Assembly: GCA_021151525.1 (NCBI GenBank)
Contig: JAGKXD010000031.1
Location: 1-39,909, forward strand
Length of the DNA: 39,909 nucleotides
From: Cellvibrionaceae bacterium
GTDB taxonomy: Bacteria > Pseudomonadota > Gammaproteobacteria > Pseudomonadales > Cellvibrionaceae
Reading direction: 5' to 3'
Shown: positions 7,953 to 16,299 of the stretch, piece after piece
Layout: every line of letters begins with the position of its first letter
Position numbering within the stretch: position 1 is the stretch's first letter
The notes under the pieces: generated by a model
Database searches by the model: none
Told to the model about the DNA's origin: nothing
The model's input: the letters and a program-made list of their open reading frames with translations, nothing else
Position numbers and translations under genes: made by a program

Positions 7953-8498
7953 ATGACCAACACACGTGAAAAAATCCTCGAACTGGCGCAAGAAGCTATT
8001 GCTAGCCGCGGTTATTCGGCCTTTAGCTTCCGCGAGCTGGCTACCGAGCTAGGCATTAAAAGTGCGAGCATCCACTACCACTTTCCCACCAAGACTCATT
8101 TAGGCGTTGCAGTGGCGCGCGCCTGGCGTGAGCGGCTTGAGTTGGCGCTTAATCAAATTGCCGCAAAGAACGCTCATCCAGTGCAGGCGGTTGAGGCGTG
8201 GATAGCTATTTATCGGCAGGAGGCGAGCGTCAGTCAGCGCATGACGGTGTGTACCATGCTCGCGGCAGAAATTCACAGCTTGCCCGATGAAATCCAACAA
8301 GAAATGCGCGCCTTTTACGCATTAAATTTAGGGTGGATAGAAGCGCGTTTGACGGAGATGGGCGTAGATACTGCTATTAAACGAGATAAATCACGGCAAT
8401 TATTTGCCCTCTTGCAAGGTGGTCTGATTGGCGCCAAAGGCCAGAATGATCTGGCCTATTTCGATGCGGTTGCCAAGGCGATAGGTGCTTTAATCTAG
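7953..8498 (+). CDS. TetR/AcrR family transcriptional regulator
   Basis: A 181-aa one-component regulator. Residues 1-55 are a typical TetR DNA-binding domain (TREKILELAQEAIASRGYSA, FRELATELGIKSASIHYHFPTKTHL). The remainder is a helical ligand/dimer domain with a Cys at about residue 91. It is divergent from lpdA, and the two matching palindromes between them make autoregulation plus control of lpdA likely. The ligand is unknown. It ends 14 nt from the convergent SRPBCC gene. Confidence 0.9.
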   Translation: MTNTREKILELAQEAIASRGYSAFSFRELATELGIKSASIHYHFPTKTHLGVAVARAWRERLELALNQIAAKNAHPVQAVEAWIAIYRQEASVSQRMTVCTMLAAEIHSLPDEIQQEMRAFYALNLGWIEARLTEMGVDTAIKRDKSRQLFALLQGGLIGAKGQNDLAYFDAVAKAIGALI

Positions 8499-8512
8499 CC
8501 GCAAATCAGCAA

Positions 8513-8983
8513 TCAGGATTGCTTTTCGGGTAGGTAAGGTTTGCCGATAATGGCAGAGCCAGCTTCTAGCAGGGACTTCAAATTGGAAATAATCTTCGGC
8601 CAGCCGCCAGATACGCCCTCAATCAATTTCGAGGCTTCGCACTCAATGCTGTGGGTGATGGTGAGTTTAATTGCATCGTTAAAAGGTTCGATTTCAAAGA
8701 CGCATAGCGACACACCTTCCGCCTTAAATTCGGGTTTTTGCTGATCTTCCCAGCGAATCACCAAACGTTTTGGCGCTTCTGCCTCGGCAATCTCACCGCT
8801 GGCAATAATGCTTGCGCCATCGCTGGACACCATTTTCCATGGTGAGCCCGCCTGCCACTGGCTTTGGCAGTGAACACCAAACCAATATTGCTTCATAAAC
8901 TCTGCATCTTCAGTCAGCGCTGACCAGAGTTTTTCCTGTGTTGTTTTGATGTAGCTTACGTAAACAAATGTCGATTTACTCAT
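8513..8983 (-). CDS. SRPBCC (AHSA1-like) domain protein
   Basis: A 156-aa protein of the START/Bet v1-like superfamily, subgroup 'activator of Hsp90 ATPase homolog 1-like'. Signatures are the opening YVSYIKTTQEKLWSALTE, WFGVHCQSQWQAGSPW, and VIRWEDQ. These bacterial proteins have a hydrophobic cavity; their ligands are mostly unknown. Its start overlaps the end of the ArsR gene by 8 nt, so the two are co-translated, a very common pairing for this family. Confidence 0.88.
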   Translation of the reverse strand: MSKSTFVYVSYIKTTQEKLWSALTEDAEFMKQYWFGVHCQSQWQAGSPWKMVSSDGASIIASGEIAEAEAPKRLVIRWEDQQKPEFKAEGVSLCVFEIEPFNDAIKLTITHSIECEASKLIEGVSGGWPKIISNLKSLLEAGSAIIGKPYLPEKQS

Positions 8984-9311
8984 GGTCGTTCTCCAATCGT
9001 TGCTTCAAATCGTCGAGTGCCTTGAGGCGCGGTTGCTCAAACTTGGCAATCCAGCGCGCGTAAATTTCCTGCAAAGGCACGGGGTTGAGAAAGTGCAATT
9101 TTTCGCGGCCGCGCCATTGAATCACCAGCAAATTTGCTGCTTCCAGCAATGCCAAATGCTGGGTTACACCTTGACGCGTCATATCCAGGTTTTCACACAA
9201 TTCATTGAGCGTACGGCCATCGTAAGCGTGTAAAAGATCAAGCAGCTTGCGCCGGTTGGGATCGGCAAGCGCTTTGAACAAAAGGTCTGAGTCCTGAGGG
9301 GGCTGGGTCAT
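8976..9311 (-). CDS. ArsR family winged-helix regulator
   Basis: A 111-aa ArsR/SmtB-type repressor with the winged-helix core (FKALADPNRRKLLDLLHA, LNELCENLDMTRQGVTQHLA). It lacks the paired Cys metal site of true ArsR (only the Cys in NELCENL is seen), so it is probably not a classic metal sensor, as in other ArsR-SRPBCC pairs. Two inverted repeats immediately upstream are likely autoregulatory operators. Confidence 0.9.
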   Translation of the reverse strand: MTQPPQDSDLLFKALADPNRRKLLDLLHAYDGRTLNELCENLDMTRQGVTQHLALLEAANLLVIQWRGREKLHFLNPVPLQEIYARWIAKFEQPRLKALDDLKQRLENDHE

Positions 9312-9323
9312 AAATTATTACAT

Positions 9324-9339
9324 GCAAGTATTTGCTTGC
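9324..9339. promoter_or_regulatory. probable ArsR-type operator, site 1
   Basis: GCAAGTATTTGCTTGC, an imperfect palindrome 12 nt upstream of the arsR-type start. It repeats site 2 (9351-9366), with starts 27 nt apart, suggesting cooperative repressor binding over the promoter. Confidence 0.7.
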
Positions 9340-9350
9340 GTAAAGTATAG

Positions 9351-9366
9351 GCAAGTAAATACTTGC
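9351..9366. promoter_or_regulatory. probable ArsR-type operator, site 2
   Basis: GCAAGTAAATACTTGC, 7-bp perfect arms around AA. Same half-site as site 1. Confidence 0.72.
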
Positions 9367-9558
9367 GTGTCAATGATGTTTATTGGTGGGCAATTTGGGT
9401 GTGGGCGGCAAAAGATTTAAGGGGTTGGGATTTGTTTGAGTGAGATTGCTCTTTCTGCTAGCCTGCGTGGCGCTCAAATTTGTTCTATGGAATTGGGCGG
9501 CAATTGCAGGAATGCATATTGCGTTGACATATAACTTAATAATATCCAAGGATTTTTT

Positions 9559-10113
9559 ATGAAATTCAAAATATTACGTCTGCTTTCTGTTGTGGCGGGT
9601 CTTTTGTGTGCTCCGTTTGTTTCTGCCAATATAGTCACCTTTGATGACGATGTTCGCCCCTATGTTTATTCGCCAATCGTTTCTGGTGGATTGGTGTTTC
9701 AAGGGGATAGTACTTGGACATGGTACGGCCCACAGAATGCGGCGCACAACGGTACGGTGAATCTAATATCGGGTTTTGGGCACAGTTTGACGATTACCAA
9801 AGAAGGTGGTGGCGCTTTTTCTATCGATCAATTTGATGCGGGTCTGGGTGAGTACACACAATACGAGTGGTTTGGAATTTGGCTGAACTCTGACCTTATT
9901 GTTTTGGGGCGAGATTTTATGCGCTTCACCAACGGTATTAATTTCGCCTCTTTAACGGATGTAACATCAATAACCATAGGTATTCCGCCTGAAGATGGTT
10001 ACTTTGCGCTGGATAATATCGTTTGGCATCCTACCGATGTGCCTGAGTCAAGTGGTCTGGCGTTAGTACTGCTTGGTTTTGGATTGTTGTTGGTTCGTCG
10101 CTTCAAGGCTTGA
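9559..10113 (+). CDS. PEP-CTERM sorting domain protein 1
   Basis: A 184-aa exported protein. It has a signal peptide (residues 1-23, ending PFVSA), a beta-rich body with a W-rich segment (STWTWYGP), and a C-terminal PEP-CTERM tail from about residue 161 (VPESSGLAL, a hydrophobic helix, then VRRFKA). PEP-CTERM proteins are cut and sorted by exosortase in the envelope and usually go to the exopolysaccharide matrix. The function of the body is unknown. No exosortase lies in this window. AAGGA precedes the start. Confidence 0.85.
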   Translation: MKFKILRLLSVVAGLLCAPFVSANIVTFDDDVRPYVYSPIVSGGLVFQGDSTWTWYGPQNAAHNGTVNLISGFGHSLTITKEGGGAFSIDQFDAGLGEYTQYEWFGIWLNSDLIVLGRDFMRFTNGINFASLTDVTSITIGIPPEDGYFALDNIVWHPTDVPESSGLALVLLGFGLLLVRRFKA

Positions 10114-10126
10114 GTCTATCTCTGAG

Positions 10127-10157
10127 AAAAAGGCCCGGCCTTGGTGTTGGGCTTTTT
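10127..10157. terminator. weak terminator between convergent genes
   Basis: AAAAA-G-GCCC (10127-10136) can pair with GGGC-TTTTT (10149-10157), with one bulged G. It lies just after PEP-CTERM gene 1 and before the end of rsmB. Confidence 0.5.
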
Positions 10158-10176
10158 ATTGGTGTTGTAGGTGCAC

Positions 10177-11469
10177 CTATTTCCTAGTTAAAACTGCGTA
10201 ATAAAACCCATCGTGACCGCTTATTGATGGAAGTAATTGCCTGCCACATGTCTGTTGAATACCCCAATTCGCCTCTAGTGTTTCTGATTTTGCATCGGGC
10301 CTTCGCGCTAAAAATGCTTCCACAACTTTGGTGTTTTCTTTCGGCATTATCGAGCAGGTGGCGTAGACGAGAATGCCGCCTGGCGTGAGCATTGGCCACA
10401 GGTTATCGAGCAATTGCCCTTGCAGCTCCGCAAGCTTGGCGACTTCTTCTGGGGTGCGCAGGGCTTTGATGTCGGGGTGGCGGCGAATAATGCCGGTAGC
10501 GGAACAAGGTGCGTCTAGCAGAATTCGGTCAAACAGCTCGCCATCCCACCAGTCGCTTTGGGTGCCATCGCCGCAAATAACTTTGGCTTCGACATTTAGC
10601 CGCGTTAGGTTTTCGCGCACTCGAGTAAGTCGGCGCTCCTCGGTATCCAGCGCAGTTACCTGGAGGCTTGGTTCCAATTCCAGCATGTGACCAGTTTTTC
10701 CGCCGGGTGCGCTGCAGGCGTCCAATACACGTAAGTTGGGCGATAATTGCAGCAAATCGGCACTTAATTGCGCGGCTTCATCTTGCACGCTAATCCAGCC
10801 TTCGGCAAAGAACGGCAGTTTGCGCGGGTCGCAGGCTTGCTCAAGGGTGATTCCGTAGGGGCTAAAATCTGTTGGCTTTGCCGCAATATCAAGTGCTTTT
10901 AGTTGTTCGATATAGTCGGTACGGCTGACTTTTCGGGTGTTAACCCGCAGGGTAAAAGGCGGGTGACTGTTGTTGGCGGCGATGATTTGATCGAGCTGAT
11001 TCGGCCAATTTTTGCGTAAGATGCCTTCCAGCCAAGCTGGATGATTGCTTTGAAAGGCGCGGTTTTGGAGCAAAAGTTCGTCTAACTTGCTGCGATCACG
11101 CTGGAATTGACGTAAAACGCCATTGACCAAGTTGGTCGCCCAAGGCTTTTTCAGATAGCGGGTGACTTCCACGGTTTCGCCCAATGCGGCATGGTCGGGA
11201 ATGCGGGTGTGCAGAAGCTGATACAGGCCAAGGAGTAAGAGAGCTTGAATATCGCTGTCTTTGGTGCGCAGGGGTTTATCGACTAGACATTCCACGTAGG
11301 CGCTCAGTTGCGGCTGATAACGGCAGGTACCGAAACACAGTTCTTGCAAGAGCGGGCGGTCTTGTTCTGCAACTTGGTGTTGAAGTGTGGGTAATAGGCT
11401 CGACAGCGAGCCCTGTCCTTGCAGGATTTTCGCTAAGATTTGCGCAGCGGCGGCACGAACACTAATCAA
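10177..11469 (-). CDS. rsmB: 16S rRNA m5C967 methyltransferase
   Basis: A 430-aa SAM-dependent RNA methyltransferase that methylates C967 of 16S rRNA. It has an N-terminal NusB-like RNA-binding domain (residues 1-140) and a C-terminal Rossmann methyltransferase: SAM site DACSAPGGKTGHML, the DAPCSATG motif and the YATCSI motif with the two conserved cysteines. The start is a TTG at 11469 whose bases overlap the fmt stop (TTGA); GGAG lies about 9 nt upstream, and no internal Met fits the family N-terminus. This is the usual def-fmt-rsmB order. Confidence 0.95.
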   Translation of the reverse strand: MISVRAAAAQILAKILQGQGSLSSLLPTLQHQVAEQDRPLLQELCFGTCRYQPQLSAYVECLVDKPLRTKDSDIQALLLLGLYQLLHTRIPDHAALGETVEVTRYLKKPWATNLVNGVLRQFQRDRSKLDELLLQNRAFQSNHPAWLEGILRKNWPNQLDQIIAANNSHPPFTLRVNTRKVSRTDYIEQLKALDIAAKPTDFSPYGITLEQACDPRKLPFFAEGWISVQDEAAQLSADLLQLSPNLRVLDACSAPGGKTGHMLELEPSLQVTALDTEERRLTRVRENLTRLNVEAKVICGDGTQSDWWDGELFDRILLDAPCSATGIIRRHPDIKALRTPEEVAKLAELQGQLLDNLWPMLTPGGILVYATCSIMPKENTKVVEAFLARRPDAKSETLEANWGIQQTCGRQLLPSISGHDGFYYAVLTRK

Positions 11470-12452
11470 GCTGATTGCTCCGATTTTGGCGAATCAAGCA
11501 GGTCGCCAAGTTTGAAGAGATCTGGGTGTCCGCGTAGGATTTCGCCGACGTTCAGTGCTTTTTTACCCGGTAATTGGATATTTTCAAGAATCAATTGTCC
11601 CTCTGCGCAAGCGACCCAAACGCCTTGGTTGTCGATTTGGGTGATGCTGCCCAGTTCAGCCTTGGTGGCCTTATCGCTGGTACTGGCAGCCCAAACGCGA
11701 ATGCGTGCATCATCGCCGGCACCTGCTGGCTTGGTGTGTGCGACAGGGAAGGGATTAAAAGCGCGGACTTTTCGTTCCAGCTCGCTTGCTGGCAAATTCC
11801 AATTCAACGCAGCTTCTTCTTTGTTGAGTTTGGGGGCGTAATTGCTCAGTGAATCATCTTGTTTGATAGGGTTGGTTTGGCCGGACTGGATTTGCTCTAG
11901 GGCTTCCAGCAGGGCTGGCGTGCCAATGGTCAAAAGTCTATCGTGCAAGATTCCGCCGGTATCTGTCGGCAAAATCGGGCAAAATGCCTTGATGAGCATG
12001 TCGCCTGTATCTAGCCCTACATCCATCTGCATAATAGTTACGCCAGTTTCCTTATCGCCCGCTTCAATCGCGCGTTGAATGGGGGCGGCGCCGCGCCAGC
12101 GGGGGAGAATAGATGCGTGAACGTTAATGCAGCCGAGGCGTGGTGTATCCAAAACCGCTTTGGGCAGAATCAGGCCGTAGGCAACTACCACCATCAAATC
12201 CGCATTGAGCGCGGCCAGTTCGGCTTTGGCTTCATCACTTTTAAAGTTCAGCGGTTGGTAAACTGGAATATTGTGTTCAAGGGCAACTTCTTTTACTGGG
12301 CTGGCGGTCAGCTTTTTGCCGCGCCCGGCAGGACGATCTGGTTGCGAGTAAACGGCAATAACCTTGTGGCGGCTGCCAATCAGGGCTTTTAGGTGTTCAG
12401 CGGCGAATTCGGGCGTGCCGGCGAAGATGATGTTTAATGGGGTGTTGGGCAT
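11466..12452 (-). CDS. fmt: methionyl-tRNA formyltransferase
   Basis: A 328-aa enzyme that formylates initiator Met-tRNA with 10-formyl-THF. The N-terminal Rossmann domain starts IIFAGTPEFAAEHL; the active site signature is NVHASILPRWRGAAPIQRA, with Asp in QMDVGLDTGDML. The C-terminal tRNA-binding domain ends GDLLDSPKSEQSA. The length is typical. It lies between def (upstream) and rsmB (overlapping), but 171 nt including an inverted repeat separate it from def, so it may have a separate promoter. No strong ribosome binding site is visible. Confidence 0.96.
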   Translation of the reverse strand: MPNTPLNIIFAGTPEFAAEHLKALIGSRHKVIAVYSQPDRPAGRGKKLTASPVKEVALEHNIPVYQPLNFKSDEAKAELAALNADLMVVVAYGLILPKAVLDTPRLGCINVHASILPRWRGAAPIQRAIEAGDKETGVTIMQMDVGLDTGDMLIKAFCPILPTDTGGILHDRLLTIGTPALLEALEQIQSGQTNPIKQDDSLSNYAPKLNKEEAALNWNLPASELERKVRAFNPFPVAHTKPAGAGDDARIRVWAASTSDKATKAELGSITQIDNQGVWVACAEGQLILENIQLPGKKALNVGEILRGHPDLFKLGDLLDSPKSEQSA

Positions 12453-12490
12453 GGAGTTTGGGTTTTAATGTAATTTGAGTTGGTGTGTGA

Positions 12491-12588
12491 TGTAGCCCGT
12501 AAGGAGCGAAGCGCATTACGGGGATTGGCAATCCTGCAAAAACGGTGTCGACATTCCCGCAATGCGCTTTGCTCCTTGCGGGCTACGT
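12491..12588. repeat. dispersed inverted repeat, family B, copy 1
   Basis: A left arm starting GTAGCCCGTAAGGAGCGAAG (12493 on) and a right arm ending CTCCTTGCGGGCTACG (to 12587) form a long imperfect stem of about 34 bp around a central 27 nt. A close copy sits at 39631-39716. It lies between def and fmt. It resembles REP/MITE-type dispersed elements; no transposase is nearby. Confidence 0.85.
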
Positions 12589-12623
12589 ATGCGGTATTTG
12601 ACTTAGGTAAAACAAAAAGGCGC

Positions 12624-13133
12624 TTAGCGCGCCTCTTCTTTGTGTTTTTTCTCGAGCTTTTTCTTGATGCGGCCGCGTTTGAACGGGGAAATGTAATCCA
12701 CAAACAATTTGCCGTTTAGGTGATCTAGCTCGTGCTGAATGCATACGGCAAGCAGTCCATCTGGCTTGATGGTGAATGATTTTCCGTTGCGATCCAGTGC
12801 GGTAACGCTAATGTGCTCGGGGCGCTCAACGGTTTCGTAAAAGCCGGGGACTGACAGGCAGCCTTCGTCATATTCGTGCATATCGCCATCCAGCACGGTA
12901 ACTTCCGGGTTGATAAACACCAGCGGCTGGGATTTATCTTCGCTGACGTCTATAACAACAATGCGCTCGTGCACATTGATTTGCGATGCGGCCAAGCCAA
13001 CGCCGGGGGCGTCATACATGGTTTCAAACATGTCATCGATCAGCTTGCGCACGCGGTCGTTGACCTCGGCAACGGGCTTGGCAATGGTGCGTAAGCGGGG
13101 ATCGGGAAATTCGAGTATCTCTAATATCGCCAT
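12624..13133 (-). CDS. def: peptide deformylase
   Basis: A 169-aa metalloenzyme that removes the N-formyl group from nascent proteins. The ATG at 13133 gives the standard N-terminus MAILEILEFPDPRLR; the frame runs 16 codons further upstream without support. All three motifs are present: GVGLAASQI (usually GVGLAAPQ/TQ), EGCLSVPG with the metal Cys, and HELDHL with the metal His pair and catalytic Glu. It is the first gene of the def-fmt-rsmB set and divergent from the LysM gene. Confidence 0.96.
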   Translation of the reverse strand: MAILEILEFPDPRLRTIAKPVAEVNDRVRKLIDDMFETMYDAPGVGLAASQINVHERIVVIDVSEDKSQPLVFINPEVTVLDGDMHEYDEGCLSVPGFYETVERPEHISVTALDRNGKSFTIKPDGLLAVCIQHELDHLNGKLFVDYISPFKRGRIKKKLEKKHKEEAR

Positions 13134-13287
13134 AGTCTTGTGACAAACTTCTAGTAAAAAGATAATAAGCGCTGCTAACATGATGATCGTACAGGAAATA
13201 CTCTGTATTCTGGAAGCAGCATGGTGGATTAATAAGCTATTATAACGTCTAAGTGTCTGATGGCCGAATAAAACAGGATCGGTTTCT

Positions 13288-14346
13288 ATGAAAAAAATAT
13301 TAATTGGCGTTATAGCCGCTGCTTTTTTGAGCCTTAATGTATGGGCTCAGGATTCTCTGCTCAAGCCGGGTCACCCCGATGAATATACCGTTAAAAAAGG
13401 TGACACCCTGTGGGATATCTCCAGCACCTTTTTAAGCTCCCCTTGGAAATGGCCAGAAATCTGGCATGCCAACCCCCAAATTGAAAACCCCCATCTTATT
13501 TACCCTGGTGATTTGATTCATTTGGTGTATATCGATGGTGAAGCGAAACTGACCTCCGAACGTACGCTTAAATTGGTGCCGGGCGGTGGTGCCGGTGGTG
13601 TTAACGCCAATGAGAAGCTCAGTCCTCAGGTTAGAGTTGTGCAAAATGAGGCGGCGATTACCGCTATTCCGTTGGATCGGGTAGATAGCTTTCTGTCGCG
13701 CAGCCGCGTAGTGGATAGCGAAAAAACCTTTGAATCGGCGCCTTACATTCTCGCTGGCCCTCAAAAGCGTATCGTCGCAGGTGCGGGTGATGAAGCCTAT
13801 GCTCGCGGTAACTTTCACGATTTGACCAACTTTGGTGTTTATCGCAAAGGCGAAGCTTTCTTTGATCCTAAAACCAAAGAAGTGCTTGGGATACATGCTG
13901 TAGGTGTTGGTTCGGTTAGCATTAAGGCTCACAAGGGCGATATAGCGACCTTAAACGTTGTGCGCGCTAATGAAGAAATTCGTATTGGCGATTCACTTTT
14001 GCCCAGTGAAGATCGCTCAACCAACTCAACCTTTTACCCAAGCGGCCCCGATAAAGAAATTACTGGTTCAATCATTGCGGTTGAAGGCGGTGTGCAGCAG
14101 GTTGGCAAATACAATGTGGTTATGATCAACCGCGGTGATCGTGAAGGTCTTAAGGTTGGCAATGTGTTGGCTATTTACAAAAAAGGTGAAACGGTTATTG
14201 ACCGTGTAACCAATGGCACTGTTTCTTTGCCAGATGAGCGTGCGGGTTTGCTGATGGTGTTCCGCACCTTCAAGAAAATGAGCTTTGCGCTTGTGCTACA
14301 GGCAGATCGTCCGTTAACGGTTGGTGACACACTCCAAAACCCATAA
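13288..14346 (+). CDS. LysM-domain cell wall protein
   Basis: A 352-aa exported protein: signal peptide (MKKILIGVIAAAFLSLNVWA), then a LysM peptidoglycan-binding domain at about 33-85 (YTVKKGDTLWDISSTFLSSP, NPHLIYPGDLIHL), followed by a long beta-rich region that ends with two repeated-looking strands (GDREGLKVGNVLAIYKKGE, PLTVGDTLQNP). This LysM gene between def (divergent) and dprA is a conserved arrangement in pseudomonads and relatives. Probably periplasmic and bound to peptidoglycan; no enzymatic motif is seen. Confidence 0.88.
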   Translation: MKKILIGVIAAAFLSLNVWAQDSLLKPGHPDEYTVKKGDTLWDISSTFLSSPWKWPEIWHANPQIENPHLIYPGDLIHLVYIDGEAKLTSERTLKLVPGGGAGGVNANEKLSPQVRVVQNEAAITAIPLDRVDSFLSRSRVVDSEKTFESAPYILAGPQKRIVAGAGDEAYARGNFHDLTNFGVYRKGEAFFDPKTKEVLGIHAVGVGSVSIKAHKGDIATLNVVRANEEIRIGDSLLPSEDRSTNSTFYPSGPDKEITGSIIAVEGGVQQVGKYNVVMINRGDREGLKVGNVLAIYKKGETVIDRVTNGTVSLPDERAGLLMVFRTFKKMSFALVLQADRPLTVGDTLQNP

Positions 14347-14354
14347 ATACTAAC

Positions 14355-14385
14355 CCGGCGGCGCACGATGTGCCGCCGGTGTTTT
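14355..14385 (+). terminator. GC-rich hairpin between LysM gene and dprA
   Basis: CCGGCGGC (14355-14362) pairs with GCCGCCGG (14372-14379), with an inner CAC/GTG pairing, followed by TGTTTTC. It could be a partial terminator before dprA. Confidence 0.5.
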
Positions 14386-14397
14386 CAAGGAAGAATC

Positions 14398-15546
14398 ATG
14401 CAAGATCCTCGCTTTTACTCCCTCGTTCTTCATCGTTTACCGCATGTGGGTGCCGCTACTTATCAGCGCTTGATTCAGCATTTCGGTTCTCCGGCGGCAG
14501 CTTTGGGGCAGCCGATGAATCGTTTGGAATCGCTGCTGGACGAAGAGTCCTTGCAGGCGGTTAGAGAGTTTCAAAGCCATGCGGAGTCATCGGCCATTGG
14601 CCAAAAGGCCTTGTTGGATCTGGAATGGTTGGCCTTGCAGCCCGACGTTCATCTTATTTCAATGGCCGACGTTGCTTACCCTGAGTTGTTGAGACAGATC
14701 CCCAAGGTGCCGCCGCTGCTGTTTGTGCGTGGCGATGTTCACTTGCTCGCTTTGCCCCAAATAGCGGTTGTGGGTAGCCGAAACCCCACCGCAGGCGGCA
14801 GCGAAAATGCACATAGGTTCGCCGAGTTTCTGGCGGCTAATGGCTTTGCCATTACCAGCGGTTTGGCCTTGGGGGTGGATGCGGCGGCGCACCAAGGCGC
14901 GCTTGCTGGCAAAGGTAAGACCATCGCCGTTATGGGAACCGGCTTGGATCTTATCTACCCTTCACGCCATCGTGGTTTGGCTCAGAAAATTGTGGATTCC
15001 GGTGGTGCTTTGGTAAGTGAGTTACCCTTGGGGTGCGGCTCAAAAGCGGCTAATTTCCCCCAGCGCAACCGAATTATTAGCGGCTTGAGTTACGGTGTAT
15101 TGGTCGTGGAAGCTGCACTGCAAAGCGGCTCGCTTATCACCGCGCATACGGCGCTACAACAAAACCGCGAAGTCTTCGCCATTCCTGGTTCCATTCATAA
15201 TCCTTTAGCGCGCGGTTGCCATCAGCTCATTCGTCAGGGGGCGACCTTGGTGGAAACCGCTCAGGATATAGTGGATCAGCTGCAGGGAATGTTGGGCTTT
15301 CAGCGTGAAAATCTGGAAATAATGCAGGAAAAGGCCGCCAAAAGATCAGAATTGGATGATAAGTCACTTGAATCCTTGTCGCCAAACGAGCAGCAGATAG
15401 TGCGCGCCATGGGCTATGACCCCGTTGACATCGATGACTTGGTGGAGCGCACCAATATTTCGGTTGGTTCCTTGGCGGCGCAGTTGATCGGTCTTGAGAT
15501 AAAAGGTTTTGTGCAGCAAATCGGGACGGGTTATCAGCGAATTTAA
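14398..15546 (+). CDS. dprA: DNA processing protein DprA
   Basis: A 383-aa protein that loads RecA on incoming single-stranded DNA during natural transformation. The ATG at 14398 is chosen because AAGGAAG lies just upstream; the frame extends 10 codons before it. An N-terminal SAM-like helical region (1-75) is followed by the Rossmann-type core with VVGSRNPTAGG, ITSGLALGVDAAAH, GTGLDLIYPSRH, FPQRNRIISGLS and QSGSLITA, and a C-terminal winged helix (from about 320, LSPNEQQIVRAMGYDPVDID). It is complete and intact. Confidence 0.95.
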   Translation: MQDPRFYSLVLHRLPHVGAATYQRLIQHFGSPAAALGQPMNRLESLLDEESLQAVREFQSHAESSAIGQKALLDLEWLALQPDVHLISMADVAYPELLRQIPKVPPLLFVRGDVHLLALPQIAVVGSRNPTAGGSENAHRFAEFLAANGFAITSGLALGVDAAAHQGALAGKGKTIAVMGTGLDLIYPSRHRGLAQKIVDSGGALVSELPLGCGSKAANFPQRNRIISGLSYGVLVVEAALQSGSLITAHTALQQNREVFAIPGSIHNPLARGCHQLIRQGATLVETAQDIVDQLQGMLGFQRENLEIMQEKAAKRSELDDKSLESLSPNEQQIVRAMGYDPVDIDDLVERTNISVGSLAAQLIGLEIKGFVQQIGTGYQRI

Positions 15547-15612
15547 ATCTTTGATTCCCTCGCTCGACATATTTCGGTAGATTGCATTTATCTTTTTGAT
15601 TAGGCGCTACTT

Positions 15613-16182
15613 ATGATGAATTGGTCGTTAAATCCCCGCATCCAATATGCGGCAAAGCAAATGTGGCAGGGCGGCGTTGTTGCCTACCCTACAGAGGCCG
15701 TTTGGGGGCTTGGTTGTAATCCGTTTAATGAAGATGCCGTTATGGCTTTGCTGGAAATGAAGCAGCGCCCTGTCAACAAAGGTTTAATCCTGTTGGCGGC
15801 AGATATCAGCCAGTTCGAACCTTTTATCTACCATTTAAATGATATTCAACGCCAGCGCCTCAAAAAGACTTGGCCGGGGCCAGTCACATGGTTGGTGCCT
15901 AACAACGGCACTGCGCCCAAGTGGATTACCGGCGATTTCACGGGTGTTGCATTGCGCGTAACCAATCATCCAGTGGCGGCAGGCTTAAGCCGCGCATTTG
16001 GGGCGCCTATTGTCTCTACCTCTTGTAATACCCAGGGTCGCCCTCCCGCTCGCACCGGATTTGATGTACATCGCTACTTTGGCGATGAGTTGGATGCTAT
16101 AACGTCCGGTGCGGTTGGCAAGCGCGCTAATCCTTCTGAGATTCGCGATTTGATGACCGGCGAGATTGTTCGTCCGGGTTAA
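15613..16182 (+). CDS. tsaC: L-threonylcarbamoyladenylate synthase TsaC
   Basis: A 189-aa YrdC/TsaC protein that makes threonylcarbamoyl-AMP from threonine, bicarbonate and ATP for t6A37 tRNA modification. Motifs are AYPTEAVWGLGCNP near the N-terminus, MKQRPVNKGLIL, WPGPVTWLVP, and STSCNTQGRPPARTG (a Cys where Ala is common). The length matches the short single-domain TsaC form rather than Sua5. The dprA-tsaC-hemF-aroE order is typical of gammaproteobacteria. Confidence 0.95.
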   Translation: MMNWSLNPRIQYAAKQMWQGGVVAYPTEAVWGLGCNPFNEDAVMALLEMKQRPVNKGLILLAADISQFEPFIYHLNDIQRQRLKKTWPGPVTWLVPNNGTAPKWITGDFTGVALRVTNHPVAAGLSRAFGAPIVSTSCNTQGRPPARTGFDVHRYFGDELDAITSGAVGKRANPSEIRDLMTGEIVRPG

Positions 16183-16299
16183 TTGTGGTCGATTGGCCAA
16201 CATCTGATTTGTATCAACCCGCTGATTTAGCGGCATTCATGCAGCTCGCGTAGAATGCCCGCGAGAGAACCAACCTGCTTAAAACCTTAAGGATTCCCC

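Noticed and set aside
9524..9529. TTGACA as -35 of PEP-CTERM gene 1
   Set aside because: Only 29 nt before the start codon, with no -10 box at proper spacing.
12434..12703. 89-aa minus-strand ORF across the def-fmt gap
   Set aside because: It runs through the family B inverted repeat and the def 3' end; a similar false frame occurs at the other copy (39552-39758).
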